Assembly (NCBI RefSeq): GCF_030450055.1
Contig: NZ_CP118480.1
Location: forward strand, 1,391,415-1,455,414
DNA length: 64,000 nucleotides
Source: Gallaecimonas kandeliae
Lineage (GTDB): Bacteria > Pseudomonadota > Gammaproteobacteria > Enterobacterales > Gallaecimonadaceae
Direction: 5' to 3'
Shown here: positions 37,187 to 45,029 of the stretch, one piece after another
How positions within the stretch are numbered: position 1 is the stretch's first letter
Layout of the letters: every line of letters starts with the position of its first letter
Made by a program: the position numbers and the translations under genes
Notes under the pieces: model-generated
What the model saw: only the letters and a program-made list of their open reading frames with translations
Told to the model about the DNA's origin: nothing
The model's database searches: none

Positions 37187-37333
37187 TAAGGTGCTACAGG
37201 TGATTAAAAAAGCCATTCCTGCTGAGTAGAGCATTGCTATTACCTACTTTTTTAAATCTATAACGGCGAAATTTAATTTTAACTTGATTTCGATCTGCTC
37301 ATTTGAAATGTCTTATAACAAAAGGAGTTAGTC

Positions 37334-37468
37334 ATGGAAGTCTTTTACCATATTTTGCATTGGGGAACCCCATTAGGCCTTGGGCTGTTCTTCTTCTTGT
37401 CCAGTGCCGGCGCTGGGGTCTTGTTCTGGGGCATATCCCATCTTATTAAAAGCCAAAAAATAAAATGA
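37334..37468 (+). CDS. 44-residue membrane peptide
   Basis: Reads MEVFYHILHWGTPLG, one hydrophobic glycine-rich helix (LGLFFFLSSAGAGVLFWGI) and a basic tail (SHLIKSQKIK). The ribosome site AAAGGAG lies 8 bases before the ATG, the best in this stretch, which is the main reason to believe it. The function is unknown; a single-pass inner-membrane peptide is all that can be said. Confidence 0.5.
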   Translation: MEVFYHILHWGTPLGLGLFFFLSSAGAGVLFWGISHLIKSQKIK

Positions 37469-37533
37469 AGTAACCACGGCTTATAGTTGAATGCACGTCT
37501 TGTGCGGGGTCTTATAGTCACAAGGAGTAGCCA

Positions 37534-37923
37534 GTGTCAAAGTCTACGGCAATATCGATAGAAGAAGGCTTTGGTAAAGTTAAGTGCTTCGAGAACAGAA
37601 CCCCAGAAACGGCTGAAGGGGATATGCAGGATGCCTTTGTTAAATTGGCGGACTTTGATCGGAGCGCTATCTATCTGACGCACTATGTTGGTTTCAGCGA
37701 GTGGGAGCGGCATCCAGCCGGTGACGAATTGGTGCAAGTCGTCGAAGGCGAAACAACCTTGGTTCTCCTGATGGATGGCGTTGAAAATAGGAACATACTT
37801 CGCCAAGGTGAGTTCTTGGTGGTGCCCCAGGGGGTTTGGCACAGGTTCGAATCACCCAAGGGGTTGAAGGTTTTGACGATCACGCCGCCTCCGACCGAGC
37901 ATAGCGTCGAGATGCCAGAGTGA
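37534..37923 (+). CDS. cupin-domain protein
   Basis: 129 residues, single cupin barrel. Motif 1 is HPAGDELVQVVEGETTLVL and motif 2 is GEFLVVPQGVWHRFESP, with the usual His/Glu positions partly kept (H in HPAGDE, E, and H in GVWHRF). Likely a small metal-binding sensor or enzyme of the YlbA/cupin_2 kind; the substrate is unknown. GTG start at 37534 with AAGGAG seven bases before. Base composition is intermediate between the AT-rich cassettes and the host. Confidence 0.8.
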   Translation: MSKSTAISIEEGFGKVKCFENRTPETAEGDMQDAFVKLADFDRSAIYLTHYVGFSEWERHPAGDELVQVVEGETTLVLLMDGVENRNILRQGEFLVVPQGVWHRFESPKGLKVLTITPPPTEHSVEMPE

Positions 37924-38012
37924 ATGCAGGGTGGAATATAAAGCCAGGTAGGCCAGGGCTGTTCGCTTCGTTTTCAACCAATTAAATTTCCTACTGCGGA
38001 GGCTTGTGCGGC

Positions 38013-38588
38013 ATGGTTAAACTATTATTCGTTACAATTTTATTATGTTCTTTCAATCTTGACGCTGCCTGGACTAGATTTGAGCGAATTATACCTGCAA
38101 ACATGAAAGAAAAGGGATTGGACATTCATTTTGAAAAATCAAAAGGAATTGAGAATTACAGAATATGGTTCAATGATGAAAAAATTCTAGTTTCAAAAGA
38201 TATCATTGGTAAATCCGCCTGGTTAGTTCTTTCTAAAGAACCCATAGCACCGAAAAATCAAGATCTTAGAGGTTTCTTCGATTCTTATTACATAAATCAA
38301 CATTTCGAAAAGCCAAATCCCCGGCAGGAAATGACGAAGGCAGAAGAAAAAGAATTTTTAATGTTTCCGAAGATTTCTAAACAGATAGTGATGACCACGA
38401 AGATCAGTGAGGAATTTGATGGTAGCGGAAGCCGTTTTTTTGAGGCTGTATTGGACCCTTCTGTGATAAAAAGATCTTATATTTATGTCGGGCCGTCTGT
38501 GGCGGTGGCTGATGGTGGTTTGTTTTACACAATAGACATAAATTCATTCTATGAGGAATATCGACATGCCAACAAGCGGAGAAATTAA
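38013..38588 (+). CDS. secreted hypothetical protein
   Basis: 191 residues from the ATG at 38013, which lies 10 bases after GGAGG; an upstream TTG would sit on the ribosome site. Signal peptide VKLLFVTILLCSFNLDAAW. The mature protein is lysine- and phenylalanine-rich without recognised motifs (LDIHFEKSKGIENYRIWFNDEKI; YIYVGPSVAVADGG). Strongly AT-rich, so probably acquired together with the upstream cassettes. It is the last AT-rich gene of array 1. Confidence 0.65.
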   Translation: MVKLLFVTILLCSFNLDAAWTRFERIIPANMKEKGLDIHFEKSKGIENYRIWFNDEKILVSKDIIGKSAWLVLSKEPIAPKNQDLRGFFDSYYINQHFEKPNPRQEMTKAEEKEFLMFPKISKQIVMTTKISEEFDGSGSRFFEAVLDPSVIKRSYIYVGPSVAVADGGLFYTIDINSFYEEYRHANKRRN

Positions 38589-38705
38589 ATAATAAGTATG
38601 CCCATCGCAAAGACTCCAGCGAGTGACAATTACCACAGAACCGTCGATCTACACCCGTCCCGTTCGACTAGGGTTGTTACCAGCAGATGGACCAGGAGGA
38701 ATAGC

Positions 38706-39371
38706 ATGACACCCATCATAACGGCCTTTGCACAGTCACCCGATCGTGGCCGGGGGCTGGCGCGGGATATGCGGGTGCGCTGGGCGCTGGAAGAAGTGGG
38801 GCAGCCATATCAGGTCCGCCTGGTTTCGTTCAGCGAAATGAAGCAAGCCGCGCATCTGGCGCTGCACCCTTTTGGCCAGATCCCCACTTACGAGGAAGGC
38901 GACCTCTGCCTCTTCGAGACGGGGGCCATAGTCCTCCATATCGCCGAGCGCCATCAAGGCCTGCTGCCGGCGGATGCCAAGGCGCGGGCGCGCGCCATCA
39001 CCTGGATCTTCGCCGCCCTCAATACGGTGGAGCCGGTGATACTGGATCTCACGACCGCAAAGCTGCTGGAGGGCGACAAGCCCTGGAGCCAGGAACGCCT
39101 GCCGCTGGTGGAGGAGCGTATCCGCACTCGGCTGGGCCAGCTTTCTGACTACCTGGGGGATGCCGACTGGCTGGAAGAGGGCTTCAGCGCCGGGGACTTG
39201 ATGATGGTCTCGGTGCTGCTGAGGCTGAGGGCGTCGGGTCTCCTGGACGAATATCCCAACCTCTGGGCCTATGTCGCCCGCGCTGAAGAGCGGCCTGCCT
39301 ATCAGCGCGCTTTCGCCGCCCAAAAGGCGGTTTTCACCAGCAGGCAACAGGCAGATGGGCATCAGCCTTGA
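38706..39371 (+). CDS. glutathione S-transferase family protein
   Basis: 221 residues, thioredoxin-like N-terminal domain (residues 1 to about 85, with HPFGQIPTYEEGDLCLFETGAIVLHIAERH, the cis-proline and glutathione-binding ES/ET motif) and a helical C-terminal domain. The likely catalytic or G-site start is AQSPDRGRGLARDMRVRWALEE. Conjugates or transfers glutathione; the substrate is not evident. The ATG at 38706 follows AGGAGG. GC content returns to the host level from this gene onward. Confidence 0.85.
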   Translation: MTPIITAFAQSPDRGRGLARDMRVRWALEEVGQPYQVRLVSFSEMKQAAHLALHPFGQIPTYEEGDLCLFETGAIVLHIAERHQGLLPADAKARARAITWIFAALNTVEPVILDLTTAKLLEGDKPWSQERLPLVEERIRTRLGQLSDYLGDADWLEEGFSAGDLMMVSVLLRLRASGLLDEYPNLWAYVARAEERPAYQRAFAAQKAVFTSRQQADGHQP

Positions 39372-39538
39372 ACGGTGCAGTTGCAGGCTGGAAGCGTGGC
39401 GAAAGTGACAAATGGAGCCTGCCCGGCGAGCCCTGAAATGATCTGCCCTAGAGCCGAGGCCTGGCAGGGCTATGATGCCCATCTTATTCAATGCCCAGGC
39501 TAGGCTTGTTCTGGCGAGTTTGGATATGGAGTCTGACG

Positions 39539-40210
39539 ATGCGCAAGGCACTCGGCACGGAAGAACTGAAGCGCCTCTATGGCGGCATAGCGAAACGGTA
39601 TGAGGTCCAGCATGGGCTGCTCACCTTCAAGACCGACCAAAAGGGCAGAGCGCTCCTCATCGATAACGCCGTGAGAGAAGGCGACAAGGTGTTGGATTGT
39701 GGTGCCGGCACCGGCATCACCGGCATCCTGGCCGCCAGGAAAGTGGGGCCAAAGGGCCAGGTGACGCTCTTCGACCTCAGCGAGGACATGCTCGCCGTCG
39801 CCCGGGAGAAGGTGGCGCGGGAGCATCTGCAGGAAAGGGTGGCATTGCAGAGCGGGGACATGGTCCAGCTGCCGTTCGCCGACAACAGCTTCGACGTCGT
39901 GCTGTCGAGCTACAGCCTCTGCCCCTTGTACGACCCGGTAAAAGGGGCGCTGGAGCTGTACAGGGTGACGAAGCCGGGGGGCAAAATCGCCGTTGCTCAC
40001 TCGACTGAACCCAAGAATGGGGTGGTGCGCTACCTGGCCGACCGGGTAGAAGATATCGCCTGGCATTTCCCCTGGTTGTCGATGGGGTGCCGCGCCGTCG
40101 ATGTGCTGCCCGCCCTCAAGGAGGCCGGCGGCAAGGTCCTGCTGCAAAGACATATCGGCTTTCCCCTCTGGCCTTTCCTGGTCTTCGTCATCGAAAAACC
40201 TTTATCCTGA
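39539..40210 (+). CDS. class I SAM-dependent methyltransferase, UbiE-like
   Basis: 223 residues. Motif I VLDCGAGTGITGILAARKVG, motif II region VTLFDLSEDML, motif post-I ALQSGDMVQLPFADNSFDVVLSSYSLC, and motif III TKPGGKIAVAHSTEP. This is the UbiE/COQ5-like small-molecule methyltransferase fold; the substrate is unknown and it is not near ubiquinone genes. ATG at 39539 preceded by TGGAGTCTGACG. Same strand as GST and VOC neighbours, with gaps of 167 and 57 bp. Confidence 0.82.
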   Translation: MRKALGTEELKRLYGGIAKRYEVQHGLLTFKTDQKGRALLIDNAVREGDKVLDCGAGTGITGILAARKVGPKGQVTLFDLSEDMLAVAREKVAREHLQERVALQSGDMVQLPFADNSFDVVLSSYSLCPLYDPVKGALELYRVTKPGGKIAVAHSTEPKNGVVRYLADRVEDIAWHFPWLSMGCRAVDVLPALKEAGGKVLLQRHIGFPLWPFLVFVIEKPLS

Positions 40211-40267
40211 CCAGGCCAAGCAGCCGGCGCGCTGTCTGCGCCTGCCATCCAACTTACAAGGAATGTC

Positions 40268-40651
40268 ATGACGCATCTCGATCACCTCATTTTGCGGGTA
40301 AAGGACGCATCGAAATCGGTGGAGTTTTACACCCAGGTTGTGGGCTTCTCCCATGAAGGCGTAGCGGCGCCTTTTGAGCTCATCAGGGTCAGCGAGCATT
40401 TGACCCTGGATCTGCTTGAGGAGGCGCCCAAGGACTTGGTTCATCTGGCCTTTTCTCTTGATAGAGATGCCTTCATCAGGCTCCACCAGCGCCTGCTGAG
40501 CGGCAAGATACCCTTTGGCTCGGACGTATTCGACAGGAATGGCCTGATTGGTACCAACCATTACGGTGCCCGTGGCCTGGCCCAAGCCTTCTATTTTTAT
40601 GATCCCGATGGCCATAACCTGGAAGCCAGGTGCTACGAAGGGGTCAGCTGA
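40268..40651 (+). CDS. VOC-family protein (glyoxalase/bleomycin-resistance fold)
   Basis: 127 residues with two beta-alpha-beta-beta-beta units. The N-terminal metal histidine is in THLDHLILRVKD, with VEFYTQVVGF; the later unit has DLVHLAFSL and FYFYDPDGHNLEARCY with the terminal Glu metal ligand. Resembles the fosfomycin/glyoxalase-like VOC proteins that modify small electrophiles; exact activity unknown. CAAGGAATGTC ribosome site. Part of a run of small detoxification-type genes. Confidence 0.85.
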   Translation: MTHLDHLILRVKDASKSVEFYTQVVGFSHEGVAAPFELIRVSEHLTLDLLEEAPKDLVHLAFSLDRDAFIRLHQRLLSGKIPFGSDVFDRNGLIGTNHYGARGLAQAFYFYDPDGHNLEARCYEGVS

Positions 40652-40733
40652 GGGGGGGGCGGCAGCGGCCTTACCGCGCAGCCCTTCCTGGGCTTGAGGG
40701 GCCAGGCGCAACGATGAACGACGGGAGAGTGCG

Positions 40734-40946
40734 ATGACTGAGTTGATACTGGGATCTGAAATCACCTGCCCTGAATGTGGCTTTCGCAAGAAGGAACGGA
40801 TGCCGACCGACTCGTGCCTCTTCTTTTACCAGTGTGAAGGGTGCCACAAGCTGTTGAGGCCCAAACCGGGAGACTGCTGCGTCTTTTGCTCTTTCGGCTC
40901 AGTTCAATGCCCACCAAGGCAACAAGGGCAGGGCTGTTGTGAATGA
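40734..40946 (+). CDS. small cysteine-rich protein with GDCCVFCS motif
   Basis: 70 residues with nine cysteines: CPECG, CEGC and the block GDCCVFCSFGSVQCPP. I recognise GDCCVFCSYG-type blocks as a widespread small family, often found near metal or mercury resistance genes, with probable zinc or iron-sulfur binding, but no function is established to my knowledge. ATG at 40734 with GGGAG upstream. Confidence 0.75.
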   Translation: MTELILGSEITCPECGFRKKERMPTDSCLFFYQCEGCHKLLRPKPGDCCVFCSFGSVQCPPRQQGQGCCE

Positions 40947-41023
40947 ACCCGCCAGCAAACCGCCTTGAGCCTCTGCCCTGGCGCTTTTGTTGGTGGTGAC
41001 CTTGTGACACAGGAGAAGACGTT

Positions 41024-41419
41024 ATGCCAAGCCGCCTAGCCTCATGCAGCTGTGGCCAGCTCAGCGCCAAAGTCGTCGGTGAGCCGGTACGGGTTTCCAT
41101 CTGCCATTGCCTTGCCTGCCAGCGCCGCACCGGCAGCGTCTTTGGCGAGCAGGCCAGGTTTCGCCGCCAAGACGTGACCCTTAGTGGCGATTCCACCCGC
41201 TATGTCCGCGTCGGCGACGAAGGCTCGAGCGCCAGCTTCCACTTCTGCCCCCGCTGCGGCGCTACCCTCTATTACGAGGCAGAGGGGCTGGAGGCCTTCC
41301 TGACGATCCCGGTCGGCGCCTTTGCCGACCCCGATTTCCCGGCGCCGACCGTCTCCGTCTATGAGGAGCGAATGCATCACTGGGTGCAGCCGCCGCCTGA
41401 GGCGGAGCACATTCCCTAG
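41024..41419 (+). CDS. GFA/CENP-V family zinc protein
   Basis: 131 residues. Glutathione-dependent formaldehyde-activating (GFA) fold: CSCGQLSAKV, ICHCLACQRRTGS with the CxxC zinc pair, and HFCPRCGATLYY with the second CxxC. The family name comes from the formaldehyde:glutathione adduct enzyme; most members are uncharacterised. AGGAG ribosome site. One of three GFA genes in the window (also 41475 and 53637). Ends at a bidirectional terminator. Confidence 0.88.
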   Translation: MPSRLASCSCGQLSAKVVGEPVRVSICHCLACQRRTGSVFGEQARFRRQDVTLSGDSTRYVRVGDEGSSASFHFCPRCGATLYYEAEGLEAFLTIPVGAFADPDFPAPTVSVYEERMHHWVQPPPEAEHIP

Positions 41420-41434
41420 GCTCCCTTAAAAATG

Positions 41435-41465
41435 AAAAGGCCCTGCCGTCGCGGCAGGGCCTTTT
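41435..41465. terminator. bidirectional intrinsic terminator
   Basis: 13-bp stem AAAAGGCCCTGCC / GGCAGGGCCTTTT with GTCGC loop, between the two convergent GFA genes. Confidence 0.93.
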
Positions 41466-41474
41466 GTTACCGCC

Positions 41475-41888
41475 TTAGCCGGGCATCCGCTCGAAGGCCG
41501 GCAGGCCTGGGTCTATGCTGTCCCACGCCAGCCCGCGAGAGCGGTAGGTGAGCGCCTGGGGCGCGAAGCGGCCAGGGTCGTCCAGGCTGGCGGCGTGGAC
41601 GGCGATGAGGTCCGGCATGGCGGCGAAAGTCAGGTAGACAGGGGTCCCGCAGACGGGGCAGAAGGCATGGACCTTCACATTGCCGCTGTCGGCGACCTCC
41701 TCCCAGTGCGACGCCTGGCCGGTGATCCTCATCTCGGCCCGGGCCGGGAAGGTCAGGTAGGAGCCGTGCCCGGTGCCGCTGCGCCGCTGGCATTGGCGGC
41801 ACTGGCAGTGGTTCTGGAAGAGGGGGGCCTGCCGGGTCTCGTAACGGACAGCGCCGCAGGCGCAGCCACCGCTGTAGGGCGGGTTCAT
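41475..41888 (-). CDS. GFA/CENP-V family zinc protein, third gene of an ArsR operon
   Basis: 137 residues: CACGAVRYET, CQCRQCQRRSGTGHGSY and AFCPVCGTPVYL give the four zinc cysteine pairs of the GFA fold. The ATG at 41888 overlaps the stop of the SRPBCC gene as ATGA, so it is translated from an arsR-SRPBCC-GFA transcript. In other bacteria ArsR-plus-SRPBCC pairs accompany such small enzymes; a shared response to a reactive compound is inferred. Confidence 0.87.
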   Translation of the reverse strand: MNPPYSGGCACGAVRYETRQAPLFQNHCQCRQCQRRSGTGHGSYLTFPARAEMRITGQASHWEEVADSGNVKVHAFCPVCGTPVYLTFAAMPDLIAVHAASLDDPGRFAPQALTYRSRGLAWDSIDPGLPAFERMPG

Positions 41889-42367
41889 GCGCAGACCCCG
41901 CTGGCCTCGGATTTCGGCTTGGCGAAGACGTCGATGCCTTGCCCCGTTTCCAGCAGGGATTTGAGGCTGGAAAGCACGATCGGCCAACCCCTTTGGATGC
42001 CCATGGCCATGCCGCTACCCGCCTCGAGTTCGTCGTGGGTCACGGTCAGGCGCACCATTTCCTCGTAGGCCTCGATGTCGAAGCTCACGCGGCTGTAGCT
42101 GTCCGGATCGGCGGCCTTGGCCGGATCTGCCCAGGTGATGACCAGGCGTGTCGGCGGCAGCACTTCGACCACCTCGCCGACCAGATTGACGGTGCGCTGC
42201 TCGTTGGTGCGCACGTGCTTCCAGGGCGAGCCTGGCCGCCAGTCGGAGATATTCTCATGGCCCCAGTAGCGCCGCGCTATCTCCGGCTTGGTGATGGCCT
42301 CGAACACCTTCTCCGGGGTCGAGCGGATGTAGGTCACGTAAATGAAGCTGGTCTTTTCCTTGTTCAT
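41885..42367 (-). CDS. SRPBCC (AHSA1-like) domain protein
   Basis: 160 residues. Activator-of-Hsp90-ATPase-like START-type pocket: TYIRSTPEKVFEAITKPEIARRYWGHENISDWRPGSPW, then RLVITWADP and RLTVTHDELEAGSGMAMGIQRGWPIVLSSLKSLLETG, all standard for the SRPBCC proteins encoded beside ArsR regulators. Probable small hydrophobic ligand binding. It overlaps both neighbours by four bases (ATGA with arsR upstream and GFA downstream). Confidence 0.9.
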   Translation of the reverse strand: MNKEKTSFIYVTYIRSTPEKVFEAITKPEIARRYWGHENISDWRPGSPWKHVRTNEQRTVNLVGEVVEVLPPTRLVITWADPAKAADPDSYSRVSFDIEAYEEMVRLTVTHDELEAGSGMAMGIQRGWPIVLSSLKSLLETGQGIDVFAKPKSEASGVCA

Positions 42368-42684
42368 TGTCCCTCTCCTTCGAGTTCACTCTTCAGGTCG
42401 TGCAGCAGCGAGAGCCGCTGGCGTTCAAATTTCCGTACCCATCGTTCGTAGATCTCGTGCAGCGGCACCGGGTTGAGGTAGTGCCGCTTCTCCCGGCCAT
42501 GCCTGGCCGTGCTTACCAGATTGGCCTCCTCGAGGAGGCCGATATGCTGGGTGGCCGATTGCCTTGCCATGTCCAGGTGCTCGCAGAGCTCGCCCAGGGT
42601 CTGGCCGTTCTGTTCGAACAGCAGGTCTAGGACCTTCCTGCGTGTCGGGTCGCCCAGCGCTTTGAAAACCTTGTCTGCGTCCAT
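42364..42684 (-). CDS. ArsR-family transcriptional regulator
   Basis: 106 residues from the ATG at 42684 (AAAGGAA nearby); the longer frame adds non-conserved sequence. Winged helix-turn-helix: VFKALGDPTRRKVLDLLFEQNGQTLGELCEHLDMARQSATQHIGLLEEANLV, followed by KRHYLNPVPLHEI. There are no metal-binding cysteines in the recognition helix, so it is of the non-metal, SRPBCC-associated type. First gene of the three-gene operon, which it probably represses. A TGCAGGTAAATGCCTGCA inverted repeat (42714-42731), 30 bp upstream of the start, is a plausible operator. Confidence 0.88.
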   Translation of the reverse strand: MDADKVFKALGDPTRRKVLDLLFEQNGQTLGELCEHLDMARQSATQHIGLLEEANLVSTARHGREKRHYLNPVPLHEIYERWVRKFERQRLSLLHDLKSELEGEGQ

Positions 42685-42713
42685 CTGTTCCTTTCCTCTA
42701 CGTGAAGAAATTA

Positions 42714-42731
42714 TGCAGGTAAATGCCTGCA
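42714..42731. promoter_or_regulatory. inverted repeat upstream of the arsR-like gene, candidate operator
   Basis: TGCAGG TAAATG CCTGCA: perfect 6-bp arms with a 6-base spacer, placed in the promoter region of the arsR-SRPBCC-GFA operon. Confidence 0.5.
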
Positions 42732-42893
42732 TGTCAAATGGCCTTCTGACGTAATGACGCTTCTGGCTGCTCGCTTGAGGGCTGAGGAGACAGGGTTCTT
42801 GCCAGCACCGGCCGCCAGGCGGGGCAGGGGCAGACACTATCCTCTAAAGATGGCTTTGTGTTTTGGCCCGAAGCGGCCGAGGAGGAAACAGAG

Positions 42894-43703
42894 GTGCCAA
42901 GTCCCAATCTTCATGTGCGCTCGGTGGGTGCCGGTCCGGCCGTCATTTGCCTGCACTGCAACGCCAGCAGCTCTGGCCAGTGGCGCGCCCTGGCAGAGGA
43001 ATTGGCCGCTGATCACCGGGTCCTGGCCCCCGATCTCTATGGCGCCGGCAAGAGTGCCGGCTGGCCTGGGCAGCACCAGCTGTCCCTGAGCGATGAGGTG
43101 GCCTTTATCAGCCCGCTGCTGGGCACCGAGCCAGGGCCCCTTGCCCTGGTGGGCCACTCCTATGGCGGCGCCGTCGCCCTCGTCGCGGGGCTCAGGTATC
43201 CCAAGCGCATCAAGGCGATGGTGCTCTTTGAACCGACGCTTTTTTCCCTGGTGGACGCCCAGTCCCCGCCCCCGAACAGGGCCGACGGCATTCGCAGTGC
43301 CGTCGCGTCCGCAACGGCAGCCCTTGACCGCGGCGACCCCGACGAGGCGGCCCGGTATTTCATCGACTTCTGGTCTGGCGAGGGCTGCTGGGCCGCGACG
43401 CCGGACGAGCGTAAAGCGGCCATGGCCAAAGCCATCGCCAATATCCGCCATTGGCAAAGTGCCCTCTTTGGTGAACCGGCCGGGCTGGCGGCCTTTGCCT
43501 CGCTGCAGATGCCCATCCTTTACCTTCAAGGGGGCCGTTCACCCAAGTCGGCCCAGGCCGTCGCCGAGGTCCTGATCCCCGTCCTGCCCAATGTCCGGGT
43601 GCTGCGCTTTCCCGAGCTGGGGCATATGGCCCCCGTCACCCATCCCCAGGTGGTCAACGCCGCCATCGCCGATTTTCTTCGGGAGAGCTGGGCCTTGCCT
43701 TGA
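42894..43703 (+). CDS. alpha/beta hydrolase
   Basis: 269 residues. Oxyanion region ICLHCNASSSGQW, APDLYGAGKSAGW, nucleophile elbow LVGHSYGGAVAL (Ser in GHSYGG), acid region MPILYLQGGRSP and catalytic His in FPELGHMAPVTHP. Substrate unknown. I chose the GTG at 42894 since GAGGAGGAAACAGAG precedes it closely; another GTG at 42858 lacks a ribosome site. Host-like GC. Ends in an intrinsic terminator that marks the left edge of repeat copy 2. Confidence 0.87.
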   Translation: MPSPNLHVRSVGAGPAVICLHCNASSSGQWRALAEELAADHRVLAPDLYGAGKSAGWPGQHQLSLSDEVAFISPLLGTEPGPLALVGHSYGGAVALVAGLRYPKRIKAMVLFEPTLFSLVDAQSPPPNRADGIRSAVASATAALDRGDPDEAARYFIDFWSGEGCWAATPDERKAAMAKAIANIRHWQSALFGEPAGLAAFASLQMPILYLQGGRSPKSAQAVAEVLIPVLPNVRVLRFPELGHMAPVTHPQVVNAAIADFLRESWALP

Positions 43704-43757
43704 GCGCCTGGTACGCCAAGCGGTTCGCTCTGCCGATAGCGGCAGGAGGCCGGACGG

Positions 43758-43782
43758 AAAGGCGCCATCCGGCGCCTTTTTT
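43758..43782 (+). terminator. intrinsic terminator after the hydrolase gene
   Basis: AAAGGCGCC / GGCGCCTTT stem, ATCC loop, T6. Confidence 0.92.
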
Positions 43783-43787
43783 ATAGC

Positions 43788-44290
43788 TGTTTGATTTGGC
43801 TAAGGGTTTACCGGGGGAGGGGAGGGAGTTAACCTGCGTTTTACATTTTGCCTGCGATGGATGGGTGAGCCTCGAAGTCAAAGCACTGCTTTGACGCAGG
43901 CGAACGCCCGCACACAGGATGTGCGGGCCGGTAGGCCCACCAGGGACGGGTCAGAAGTCGGGATCTGTTGAGGAACTTGTCTAGGGAGTCAGACAACAAG
44001 GACTGTCAGGGAGTGGAGGCCCGTCATCTCAAGGGCGGTAGCGTGGGTTTTGATGTGCCCTGCGGGCACGGGCTTTTCATTTGCGGGGGGCGCCCCGCTG
44101 GCGCGGTACTTTTGCGGCAAAAGTACCCAAAACCCGGCCCCACGCTTCGCTTGTCCTTCGCCTCTGGTCGCTTGCCGCTGACCGCTGCATACGCGGGTCC
44201 AACCACGTATTCCGCTCGCTCGGCGTCCTGCCTCGCGCCAGCTCACGCTCTCGGCGCCTCAGCGCTGCACTTAACGGGGCGAAAGCGCCA
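43788..44290 (+). repeat. GC-rich structured interspersed repeat, copy 2
   Basis: Begins with TTGATTTGGCTAAGGGTTTA, matching copy 1 at 33090. It carries the identical 38-base block (44008-44045), a perfect hairpin at 44105-44127 (GGTACTTTTGC-type stem) and the CATACG...CGTAT hairpin further on. An insert not in copy 1 (about 43870-43960) holds two more hairpins: GTCAAAGCA / TGCTTTGAC and CCCGCACA / TGTGCGGG. No gene is supported in 43704-45029 (1.3 kb); it is filled by copies 2 and 3 and module R2, with a spacer of about 110 bp at 44291-44399 that shows nothing I can name. Confidence 0.72.
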
Positions 44291-44399
44291 TCACCATTGG
44301 CTTAAGCTTATGGCCTGAGGTCCCGCAGTTTCGTTTGTGCTTCTGCACAACGCTAGGAAGAAACAAGAGCCCAGTACGGCTAACCAGGCTTGCAGGTGA

Positions 44400-44672
44400 G
44401 ACCCCGGAGCCCCTTTTAAGTGGAGCGCCTTACCGCCGGGAGTGAAAGGCCTGCCGAGACAGGACGTCGAGGCAGGCGAATACGTGCCGGGAGCGCGTAT
44501 GAGCCGGTGGCCTCGGAGCGACCAGAGGTAAGGACATCGCGTAACGCCAGGGGCGGTGCCTTTGGATACTTTGTGCGAAAACAAAGTATCCCGCCCGCCG
44601 GGGCGGGACCCGGCAAGCAATAAGCCATGCCGCAGGCATATCATCCGCCCTTTTGGCTAAATCAAGACGGTT
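44400..44672 (-). repeat. GC-rich structured interspersed repeat, copy 3, shortened and inverted
   Basis: Read on the minus strand it starts CTTGATTTAGCCAAAAGGG at about 44668, then the GGCGGGCGGG run, the hairpin 44564-44591 (GGATACTTTGT stem) and the CATACGCGC...GCACGTATTC hairpin, in the same order as copies 1 and 2. The 5' middle part with the 38-base block is missing. Its tail (CACTTAA-GGGGC) faces the tail of copy 2 across about 110 bp, making an inverted pair. Its other end lies 30 bp from module R2. Confidence 0.7.
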
Positions 44673-44701
44673 TGACACGGTTGTCCATTGGACAGCGCCC
44701 C

Positions 44702-45002
44702 TCAGATTTTTGGATGGGCATACAGTATATCCAGGTAAGCCGTGGCAATTTGGCTCCTTTATCACGGACACCTGGCTCGTTTATCTCGGCCATAGATAGC
44801 TAAGTTACTGAGAGTAAATGATTTATAAGGTGGTCCGACTTCAAGATAAGAAGCCGGTCCGAGCAGCAAAAGGAGCCGGTGCGTTTTCGCGCAGCCGCTT
44901 GAACGGGACTGATGCATTAGTCTTGTAAAAGAGCGAGTTGCACTCATTCGGCAAGGTGGTCTAATGAGTGAAAACGAGCCGGCTTTATACGTCTTGTTAT
45001 GC
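44702..45002 (+). repeat. module R copy 2, attI-like platform ending at core GTTATGC
   Basis: Second copy of the module at 33587. The 27 bases at 44707-44733 and the 85 bases at 44905-44989 are identical to copy 1; the middle differs by many substitutions but keeps the GGTC-GACTTC...GAAGCCGG-CC hairpin through partly compensating changes. It ends at GTTATGC (44996-45002), after which the sequence is unrelated to the other array. The LexA-like half-site is at 44708-44727, minus strand. No integrase is adjacent. Confidence 0.7.
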
Positions 45003-45029
45003 GAATTACTTTAAATCAATGGCATGCAA

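Noticed and set aside
37258-37333. Possible attC (CTATAAC ... GTTAGTC) for the RloC-like cassette
   Set aside because: The first core differs from the expected GTATAAC at its first base, the second fails the consensus, and the halves do not pair.
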